Shown: positions 46,155 to 58,100 of the stretch, piece after piece | Layout: each line of letters begins with the position of its first letter | Position numbering within the stretch: the first letter of the stretch is position 1 | Assembly: GCA_002633005.1 (NCBI GenBank) | Contig: NMRA01000211.1 | Span: 226,433-290,432, forward strand | Reading direction: 5' to 3' | From: Phoronis australis | Lineage: Eukaryota > Phoronida > Phoronidae | Length of the DNA stretch: 64,000 nt | Notes under the pieces: generated by a model | Told to the model about the DNA's origin: nothing | Databases searched by the model: none | What the model saw: only the letters and a program-made list of their open reading frames with translations | Program-made: the position numbers and the translations under genes

Positions 46155-49100
46155 CTAGGATAAAGGTTTATTAACCAATCAACACGAAGGGGAGAAATAC
46201 TGCACACTTGATCAAAAAACAACTTTTGACCAAGTAGTGTGGAATAACAAAAACATATTGATTAATAGGAGGACTGTATTCTTTAATAGTTTCTTTGAGG
46301 CTGGTATTATTTTTGTGAAGGATCTTTTGAATTTTGAAAATAAATTTCTGACATGGGAGGTTTCGAAAAAATAGNATATAAGCTTTCAAATTGGATTCAT
46401 TATGTTGCTTTGAGACGTGCGATTAAGTTGAAAGCTGATCCTTTGATTTCAAAATGCATACATCCCCAGTCAAGCATAATTACCAATATGTTTTCTAGAA
46501 ATATTTTGCTTTCCAAAATTGTTTCGCCTCCTGATACAGGGTACAGCTTAACTGATATTTACTCTAGACAACAAATTAATATGTTCTTCCACACAAACTC
46601 TTGTTACCTCCTTATGTTAAAACCTTTAAATATTTCTATATTCATAGAAAAACGTTTACAAAACTTAATTTGAAAAAGATGAACTTAGTAAGTGATGACA
46701 AGTGTGCATCTTGTGGAACTGTTGAGACATTTAACCATATGTTTGCTGAATGTGGTTCTGTGAAAACTTTGTGGTGTGAAATTCAGAAAATTTTAATTTA
46801 CGTAACTACACAACGCGATTTAATCTTAGAATAACAATGTTATTTTGACAGCATATTTTGGATGTAATTTTGAAGATATCAATACCATATTAACTACTTG
46901 CCAGTATTTCATTCATAAATGTTCTAGAGACCAGATTATTCCTAGATATTCACAATTTCAATGTTTCTTGCATAACTATTGTAAAGTAAGAAATATACAA
47001 CCCTGTAAAACTGCCTTTAGGGAAACCCTCAATACTTATTTAGATTAGATCAAGCGTGAAGTTTTATTATTTAGATATGTGCATATGTGTGTGCCTGTGT
47101 TTCACTTGCATATATCTCATTGTCCTATATCTTAGTGTATTTAGAAATAAAATGTTAATATGAAAAAAAACTTAAAAAATAAAAAAACAATTCGAAACTA
47201 TTCGCCATTTGAAAACCTGGACTAGGGAACATCTAAATTCTGACAGAAGTTCACAAATTAATATTCAACTGCAGAGCTCCAATCATTGTTATCAGCAATG
47301 CTCTTTCAATGACTTTGCTATAATGAACCAAGCAGAAACAACAAGGGAGCTGAAAATTAGTGATCAAATCATAACATATTTCTTAATTCCCAATCTTCCT
47401 CCATTTCTACTATACGCAAAGCTCTAAGTAAGTAACAAGTTGGTAAATAATCTGTTTTGAATTTGCGTACTTTTGATTGGTCTTGCATACTTGTGTATTA
47501 CAAACCAAATTTTCATACAAATATCCATTTTTCGCGTATGGTACACAGGTCTGACAGACTCGAAAAAAAAATTGCCACTAGGTGATGCAAAATACGTAAA
47601 AACCATCTGAAAAAAGACGACAGCATCATCACTCAATATATATACCTATTTACCAAAAATCCCATGGAAATCTGCCAAGGAACTATGAAAATACAGAGGC
47701 AAATAAAACAAACAAAAATTGGTATTTTGGGCACACCAGCAGTTGGATCCATCCCAAAATTTGCCTATGCCATCCCATCCATGATAGGGAAACATCTGCA
47801 AAGTTTCACAAACCTCCATCATAAGGTTTTGGAAATACAGCAGTGGACACTGGACAGATGAGGATGACAGCATAATGCGACATATAAACATGGACCGCTG
47901 ATGAAATGATGCAGGCGGGGATATTGTTTGGCCTAAAACTAATTATGTCACTGCCAAAATAGTAAAACCACTTAAAATGATCATTTTCTAAATGAAGTAT
48001 ATATACTAGCTCACCGGGTGCTGAGTACGGCATCATCACTCATCTTTTACAAGAAATGTACTACTTTTAGCTGTTTTAAATCTGTGTTCCGCCAAAAAAT
48101 GAACTCTTGATTTGAACTTCTTGCGGCTACAGAAGTGGTCTCAACATGGTCCTTACTCAGATGTGAATTAGGTTGTGGGCAAGGGCAGAACGGACGGCTC
48201 ATTATTGGAAGACAACACGCTGAATTCATAAAAAGAACTGCCAGGACAAGTCAGTTTGTTGAGCATTCCCTCAAACAACCACAAACTGTCAATAATTTTC
48301 CAAGCCGAGAAATCAACCTCAATTTGAGTCAGGAACAAGTTGATATCAGTTTCGTAAGTGTGAGTTTGATGGAGAGCTGGCTTATAGCAGCTTTGACATC
48401 TAGTTCCAAACTAACTGCAACTTCAAAATCTCGATGTTGCCATCAACCTTTCCCGGAGAGCAAGAGTCAGCATATACACAAAGGATTTGATTATTATGAG
48501 TAGCACTGCTAACAGACAATCTGTGGTGACCACTGCAGTTCAGGGTATTTCAGTCAGAAAGAAGTTCAGCTAAATAAATCGCAAAAATTAGTGAACAGGT
48601 AGGTAGCATCTACCCAGCTTAGCACCAGATCACCCGCGTGACACTTTCTGGATTCTGGGTTAGAGACCTTGTATCCCGCATTGATTTTCGCAACCACAAA
48701 AAGGACAATTGTCTCTACGCAGTGGAGACTCAAGAGGGTGTAAAATAATCTCATACGAAAAAACAAAGAATTCGTCCTTACCTGATCCCATTTTGAGCCT
48801 CTCGGTGATAACACAACCAGCCGTAAGCAGCACAGCAGACCAGTTGTCGCAATACTCTTTTGAGTTGTGAGAGATGAATACTCTGACACCACGTAGCAAG
48901 CTCCCCCTGTTGTGCCATTCCATCAACTGACAACGCTCTATGCTAACACCCGCCGGCAAGATATAGTTCTTGTAGTCTTGCCTCTTTTTCTGTAATTAAA
49001 ATTGTGAAGATTTTATATCAATCTCAGCCACTGTCATAAAAAGCATGGTTTATGAAAACACACAATCTATTGCAAAATTAAATCCACATGCATCATCTTT

Positions 49101-52100
49101 GAAAATAGTCGTCTTGGCGTGCAACATGTTTGTTTTTTAATACTACCAGCTAGCATTCATAATCACAAATGATAAAAGATTTGGAGTTCATAGATTGCTT
49201 CAGTAGCACACGCACACCCACACTGAAACCAACTGTACTGACAGTGTGTTGCTCATGCTGACGAAAGCACTGTATGCAACAATTCCTTTTTTTAAGTTTG
49301 GATTATGAAGACAGCATTTTATATTACCCCCAAAATTGCAATGTTCAAACACGAAGAAACCACATCAGCACAGAAGGAATGACAAGTTATTAGAATGCTA
49401 ACATGCCATATTAAAAAACAATAACAAAGGGTACCACAGACAGCACTGCATGGGAAACTAAAATATAAATTGCTTAAAAATGACTTGCTACATGCAGTAT
49501 GGGTTATGGGTTGTCAAAAACTGGTATTGCGCGAAATAAAAGTGTGCAGGCATTGAAATTACATTGCCTGTTTATGTGTCATGTACAGTGTTGTAGTTAG
49601 GGTGTGAATGTGCGCAAGTCAACTTGGTAGCAGGTGTGAAATGAAGATGGACGAAGAGCTATAGTTACTTCGTAGTTCAAACAATTGACATCATCAGGAC
49701 CGAACCTCTGAGTTTTGCATACTTTTCAAAGATCCATGAAAAGACACAGGCCTTACCAACTTGCAACTGTCCATGATCCAACAGTGAGAAACGCATGGTA
49801 CGTTGGCAGCCAGACAATGCAAGTATTTCATCGTCCTTTGGTAAGTGTCTGAGATGAGAAAACACTTCTTATAAGGCACCTGAAATGAATTGAGGTTTTA
49901 ATGTTTACAATTTGAGTAAAATCAAGGAACGTGTTCAGTTCCATGTGACTCGAGTTATACTAAACAGTAGACGCTGATTAAAACTTCCATGAAACTGCCT
50001 TTTGTGAAAAACTAACTTTTCAATTAGTTCACTTACTATGACAAAATTTATCTAAAATTGTTCCTTACTCAGCTTGGAAGTTGTTTCGGCGAATAGACAG
50101 AACTGACTGTCATCATTGCTTGTAAACAGGCCAAGTAGGTGCCAACCCCAGCTTCAAGCAATAACGAACTGTCAGATCTCCCAAGCCAAAAAGTCACTCA
50201 TCTGCAGAGCCAGAAACAAGCTAAGACCAGCTTTACACATAAGTGGCCAAAATAAAAATAGTCTTTCTTAGCTGAGTGTTGGCTCACAACAGCTTTAAAT
50301 AGATAATTTTAAAAGCACAAAGAACGATCACTTGTCTGTAGCTACAACTGAATTAATAAGACAGTGTAAACACCAAGAGAGTATGCAAAACACGTCGGAA
50401 AAACAAAGTTTCAGTGACTGCATATACGGTAATACTTGCTTTAATTTTACGGTGACTAGACTGGTCCACGTAATGTTTTTAAGAGCCACAATTGCAGCTG
50501 TCTTTTCCAAAATTGTTGCAGACCTTCGTTTCAAGTACCATCAAATTGCAGTTGTCTCCAGCTGCTGTACACAATGTGTTGCAACTTCTTGCACAAAATT
50601 GGCCTGTTGTATTATACAATGGTAAAAAGGCTGCGACTGTGACTCGTACAACATCATGCGACTTCACCATATTCATACATGGCAGTAGAATACAATACAA
50701 TGTAATATTGTCAAGTATTACCACATTACTACCTCATCTAAACAATGATTATTGACTGGAAAATAAGGCCGTCCTCAACTGAACTGTCCTCTTTCACGAT
50801 GGAAGAAAAACACATTGCATGACTGAACAACTTTTTGAAATGTCATTCACTTCTTAAAGGTTGATTTACAATAAGGGAAGACCAATATAAGCACATGCAG
50901 TGCAGACATTTGCCTTTAGCCAATTTCTTGGATCAGCATTGTGACTCAAAAAACAGTGCTACAAGTTTGCCTGCATAACAATAATGAACTACACTGTAGT
51001 TGGGATGAGATAATGACTTCCACATTTTCATGTGAAGAAACAGGACAAGTGCTTGAAACACCTGTTGCCCTGTGGGCAAATATCTTATAATGGGAGTGGT
51101 GCTCTGTTGTTTCAGGACGAGGCTACTCGGAGTAAACACTAGATAATATAACAATACATGCATATATTCTGTCTATTATATGCCTTTCAAAAATCCAGCG
51201 GGAAACCACTCCAACCTGAATATCTGTGAACTTGTCAACCACCATGCCACCGCCAGCGATCAGCTGAGCTCTCAAGTGGTCCTTGTCAAATGAAGGCTTG
51301 CTCTCTTCCTCTATGCAAAAGAATATTAATATAAATGAATTATACATGACAAAACTTAAATCATGATTGATTAGTTTTTGAATAATTCAACATTTGTCTT
51401 ACAGATTACATTGTGCAATCAAATAACAACAAGCAACCTTTTAACATTAAGCAAAAAGAAATGTTTAATATCACACTGAATCAAAAACACAATAATGACA
51501 TTGCAAAGTTTAATACAAATAAGAAAGTGTAGGATGAACTTTCTTACTAAGGACACTAAAATGGTTCACAAAGAATTTCCATAATTTTAGACACCACAAC
51601 TCGACTAGTTCACTTCCCAATGTTCTGTTCTCATGCGTTCAAAATTTAAGAGCACCGAAAAAGTTTTTTATACATACCATCAGACATACTGTCATCAGTA
51701 GATGAGTCAAGTGCTTGGATTAGCATTCTCCTCTCGCGTTTTCGTTCCTCATCTGTCTTCACTGCATGTGTTAACAGGAAATACAAGCCTTTGAAGACCT
51801 TGTTGCTTGGGATGGGTCCCCGCTCATCAAACTGGAGTGTCGTGGCAACCGTCTGTGGCTTCCTAAGTGACCTCGTTTTCACCTCTGATGGTGACGAGCC
51901 GCTGGTAGAAGCTAATGGGAGAGGAAATACAACATTATGCTTGCAGGTACAAGTGAGAACTTAGCAACAAACAGTAACTCCATCTCGTGTTCAGGCAGGG
52001 AACTGGCACATTTCCAGTGACACTGTCTACTACCTAACAGATCTAATCTATTCAGGCTCATCACTGGTCATAAAAGTGACAGTGAGTAACTTAGCAAAGA

Positions 52101-55100
52101 AGGCACAGATTGGTCCCCTAATCACAATAAATGTCTTACTTTTAATGCCATGTTGATGTCTGCTGAGTAACAGCGACACATTTATAATCTCATTGTCCAC
52201 ATATACTATCCTGGTGTGAGTTCACAGTAAATATACAGCACTGATGCAGCACCAAATAAGAAAGTCGATACAGCGAGGAACTATACAGTATTTTCAGCTT
52301 GCACAAAGTTGACTGCACGCTAGAGTCTGGAACGAGGCTAATTCTCAGTTGGATGACAGCCATATTGTTTTCATCATGTAAAATAATAACAGGTGGACTC
52401 CAACACATTAAGTTTAGATTTCAGCAATTACAATTTTGACAGTTCCTCATCGGATGTTTTACCAAAGGTTGCATGTCTGATTGGATCAAAGAAGGATGTA
52501 AGGACATGTTTGCAAAAGTGACATTGGATTTTTGCACAAGTGACACAACTGCTACAGACAGTTCACATTCAAGCCAGACACCTCGACGACCCCATGCTGG
52601 ACTGAACGTCAGACTCATTCCCCTTTGAAAAACATTAAAATCACACGAAATTCGCCTCACCTGGTCCAAAAATGTCCCTCAAGATTAATATCACTTTATC
52701 TCATGCATAACATCGACATCAAAAGTTTTTTTTGCCAATAGTTGGATACACCGTGCCCACACTTTGAGAACCAGTTTGATGCCAGTTAATTTAGTGAAGA
52801 AAACTCATTCAGTCTAAAAATGTGGGAGCATTATACGTGGGTATTTATCATTCTTAACTGAAGAATAGCCTACACTTCATCTGCGACTTTACCAAATTCA
52901 GTCAAGTTATGGCAAGAAGAGCAAGATCTGGTTTGGCTTACTACAAGTGTAGCGTGATCACATAACATTCAGCAAGCAAAGTCATTCATGGGATTCCTCG
53001 GTTTACTACTTGACATCCCTTCTACTCAGGCCAGTCCAGTTCCAAGAAAAACGCTGATGGTTGGTCTACACAGCAGAGTATAAGGCAACGCTTTGATATC
53101 AGCAGAAAGACTATTTTTTGATAATTTTGCCATGAAGTGATGAAGAGTGGTGACCAGGGGAGGCATGGAGTTGGTGGTGATGGTGGTGGGGGAGGGAGAT
53201 TTTTCCTCACTCAAAAAATCCCCTATCAAACGGCACAACCAACTTTACCCGCAGGTGAGGGAAGGCCCTGCAAGCAGAATGCCCACCTTCCTAAATCATG
53301 TCCATGAATTGTTCGCCAATAAAAACTGAAGAAACGACCTTGTTGTCTAAGATCAGACATACCATCTTCAACATTACAAGGGCCCCGAAGCTCAAAAATT
53401 ACATTAAGTCTGAACAACAAAACATACAAGTGAAGATCAAATTTATAGTGGTGTATGGTCTAACTTGACCGTAACATCACTTGAGGTAGGTAATCTGAGA
53501 CTCGCAACTCCACACCTGCACTAGATAGATCTGGACTACATTCTTACAGTAGCCAGGTTGCATGCTGTTTGCATACTACAAAAATCTAAGGTCACAATTT
53601 TGAAATCCAGCCTTTGCGAAATAGTACCGAGACGCAAAGTTTGTGCCTCACTGCTTCCTTACTTAAAGAGTGAATATAAACCCACATTACAAATGCAAAC
53701 TTTTGATTGAAACCAATTTCTGCCGTAAAATTGGATTCAACTTGTTCTTTACTCAGATGAGATGTAATTATTGGGTTTCCAAAGAACTGCCAGTTTTGTT
53801 ATTCTTTAAGACCATGCTCAGTGAACAAAATGACCCGCCGTGACAAGTCAACCTGTAGAGTTTGATCTCATATCTGCCAGTTCTATTAAAGCTGTGAAAT
53901 CATCTCTAATTTGACTAAGAAACAATTCAAGGCCAATTTCATAATGACAACCGTTTAAATCAAAAGTTGGAATTTGTTATGGAAGGGGGGTTACGTTTTC
54001 ATGTTTTATTCGACGAGCGACTCAATGTTTTGACAAAGCACTTTTCAGCAACTGCAAACCATTAAACATTATAAATCCATTCTGTGTGATTGGGATGTTA
54101 AAAATCTTCGTTATTTGTTGGCAATACAACAGCTTTGGCAATGCAGTATCAAGTCAGTTATGACATAGTAAAATCCGATGTCTGGAGAAAACAGCACTGT
54201 GTACCTGACTTTCTATGTTGCTTCTTCTTGTCTTTGGGGGTGGGGGTGCTCGTGGCTGTGGGCGTCAACTCACACAGTCGGGGCCTCTTCCTCGGTCTAC
54301 GGCTACTCTCCACCAGATTGTCTACAGACAAAGCGGACAATCACGTACTGTGGCTTTAACCTCTAAGTGGCCAAAGCCCATTCCAAAGTTTAGCTTCTGT
54401 TGAATCAGATAGCCATACGACCAAACTGTGGCTTTAACAATTTTTAAAATTGAGCATGTAAAACTGATACTAAACGTTTGACCAGTTGACAAACACGCGT
54501 CAGTTATACTGCACCTTTGACATTGTTTTATTCGTGAATTCAAAACTGGTTTATAATTTGAATATCTCCTTTTTTCCTTGCACATAGTTACAATTGGTGC
54601 AACAGGGTTAAAAGTAGAGAAATTTGTGAAAACAATTATTTAGATCTAGTTCAAAGGGCTATGGTCACTTAATGGAGTTCCAGAATAGTTTTATATCTGT
54701 TATTCTATGGAGAAAACTGGTTCTCGAAATGAAATTACTCAGCTGCACTGTTTTAGAAATCCTAGGGTTCAAAACATTTTGGCTACTCTAAGCCCATTAC
54801 TGAAACGTGAATTAATAAGTCTTAGAGTAAATGACATAGCACATATTATCCAGAGATTTATTCCCAGTTATTTAATAGCTATTTTCCGGCATAGTGCTAA
54901 CAGTGACATACGCCTCGTCACTAGATGGGACTAGATGGTGATAAACTAGTGTTCTGCAATCTTGTGGATACCAAATGCTGTTTTTATATTTGTATGCTAA
55001 CTGCCAAAATGCCAGTTGTGAAGTGGGATAAGCAAATGATTTGCACAAATAAGTGCAATGTCCCAAAATCTGCATGAATGGAAGAAACTGTTTCTCGAGC

Positions 55101-58100
55101 TTGTCAACCTGGCCTGTCTTGCACACTAGAATTACAAATTAAGTCAAGTGAAAGAGTTTTTGAAGTTTAAAAATCTTAAAGCATTGTATGAAGAATGTTT
55201 TCTATCACAAATTACTGAATGGTTATTCAAACAGTTCACAATTGGACTACATTTCTACTCACTTCTTTATCTGTAAAACTGATAACCCCAAAACGAACAC
55301 TCTCCTGACCATGACAGTATTTGTTTTCCTAGTAATAACCATACCTTACATTTTAGAAAATTATACAAAATAATTAAGTATACGTTTATAATATTCCCAG
55401 AATCCCCTGTTGCATTTCCCCTCACATACCAAGACTGATGTTGGCACCACCAGTAGATGCTGACAGTGGTATATGGAGAATATCTGCTGCCTGGTCTGCT
55501 GTCAGAATAACATCTTTCCTTGGAAACCTAAATAGCAATACTCAGTAAGTTACGAATTCCACGGAAATTCATTGTTGAGGAGCTGAATATGAGATAAATC
55601 TGAACTTTCGTGCAGGTACTGCACATTTCTGCTTCAATGCCATCTTCAACCCATAGTTTCATCAACAGAATGGCAGTATAGAAAGATACAATACATCAAC
55701 TATCACATACACAGTCACAAATCTCTTAAAAAGACTCGCACAGTCCTAATTAAGTCAAGACGAAATCCCAAACTTTGAACTTTAAGATAAACAGTAGGTG
55801 GAGATGAGTGTTTGCAATAAAACAACCACTCTTTTTTAACTCATTCGACCCTGAGCACCATATGGAATAAATTGCTTAGTGGCCTGGCTGGGCTGTGGAA
55901 TGTCTACCCCCTTGAAGTCGGAGGGTATTTCACTCAGAACTAGGTCACAAGCACTGCACATAATTAAAACATCATCACTCAGTCATTAGTGAACATATAC
56001 TTACCAATTTTTCAGCAATACATCTTGAGTAAATGAGCTTCATGTTGATATAAAATTTATCCAAGTTCAATATCGATAAAGGGTTGAACAAGTAGTTTTA
56101 CTTTTTGTTTTCCAAAAACAAAAACATTTGTTTACAAATAATCAATTTAAATTTCCAGAAAACCTGTCAAGAAAGTTTTCTGTGTAGCATATCCTCATCA
56201 TAAAGTAGATCACTGAAATATGTATCTAAATCTGACCACTCAGTTCCATCAGTATCCACACTATCATATTCATATTGACTGAAGTCTATATCTAAATGTG
56301 ACCAGTGTCATCAGTATCCACACTATCTTCCATAATAAAAACTTCAAGAACTGTGAGAGAGCAGCAGAGATGACGTCCGTATAATATCAAGGCAGCAATT
56401 TCAAGTGAGTGTGTGCACAGTGCAAGTCACAGAGTAGAATGTTCCTAGTAATTGAACATTTTGTTATTGTTTCTGGTCAGTTCAAATAAAATAAACAGGA
56501 GCACCCTAGCAGATGATTAAGTGGTGACAGCAGTGTTATGTAACACTAATTAGGCTACAATTCAGGGCAGTTAGCTTCATTCTAGTCTTCAAATCAAACA
56601 AACATACTATATTTCAGGGAAGAATATCTTTATGACCTTTCAAAAGTTACCACAACAACCACTACAAAGTTAGCACGCTTCCTGGTTTTTCCTTGAATTC
56701 ATAATTTGCTTGTGAAGAAATGGTTCTAAATTCCAGAAATAACAGCCAATAGGCATTAACTTCACAAACAAGAAGTTAACACAGAGTATGGTGTCTCAAT
56801 CCTCATTGGATAGAAAACTGGGAATACCCTAGATATATTTAAACTCAAACCAATACATTGCTGCCTTCTATCCCTCCTGAAGGCGTGATCCGCCTGTGAG
56901 ATACATTCTTAGATAATGCCTCCAGACGGCATCAGGCCCTGAGTGAAAATAAACAGTCACGCCATAAAGCAGGACCAGGGAGGAATGAGTTAAAACAGAA
57001 AACTTATGTGTGTGTTAGATGAACATGGGTGTTAACCTTGTATGATAAGTACACGTTATAAAATAACTTGTTGACGGATATTATCATTCATACAGGTGAA
57101 TAACAAGATGTGAAAAAATTATTTATCACAACTCCTGGAACTTACTGTAAAAATAATTTTCCCTGACTTTGCAAAGCCACCTGGCTCCTTCTACTGGGGT
57201 TTGATGAATGACTGGTTCCCATGAAAATTTCATTGCCCACAGATGCTGTTCCCAGACACTTGAAATGCCCTGGACTCTGAGTAACACTACTTAAAACTGA
57301 CCCCTCCGTGTCTTATCCCAGGCTGCCTCTTAGGCACCTTGCTCCACAATGACGGGAAGATTATTTTACAGCAAGTTCCAGTAGTTGCGATTACTAATTG
57401 TTTCACATCTCGTTACTCATCTGTATGAATAATAATGTCCATCAACAAATTATTTCATAATGTGTGGTTAGTGTACTAGGTTAACACCCAATGTTCAGCA
57501 CACTCACAATTTTTGTTTAAATGCCTGTGCTTGGCTTTACGTCTACCTCCACTTTATACAATCAAACCTTTTCTTGAAAGCACCCGTGTAAACACCTGTC
57601 TCTAGTGACTTCTAGCTACCAAACTGTAGGATCAACCTGGCGAGAGTTACAGTGGCAACATGCCGACAGTATCCTATATTTATTAGTTGACTTTTGCATG
57701 TAAGTATAGCACGTTAAGCTGAATCGACAGTTCGTCAGCACCTACTTCAGACAAAAAATCCTTTTTATACCTAAGCACAGATTAACACCCACTCCCTGAT
57801 TCTTGAATTCCCCAACTGAAACCCCCTGGGCATAAACTCAGACAAGTAGGAACACAAACCCACTGTATATATTAATAAATAGAAATAAAGGGTTCCATCC
57901 CAAAACATGAACCAAAACAATGGTTTTGAAGATGGCGCTGCGTGTACTTCAGCAATTTAATGTTGCATTGGGTTATGAAATATTTATGAATCTGCTGAAT
58001 ACAGCTTCAGAGCTTCCCCAAGTACTCTTTCTTTGTTCACAGAATATAAAGACATCTGGACCAGGTTGGCAAAAATTATAAACAAAAATTGTACGTTGGT

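Noticed and set aside
48135-48503. A 122-codon + strand frame containing 'MESWLIAAL', which resembles a BRCT helix
   Set aside because: It is on the opposite strand to TP53BP1, inside its last intron, lacks the rest of a BRCT fold, and the true second BRCT was found at 45982-46154.
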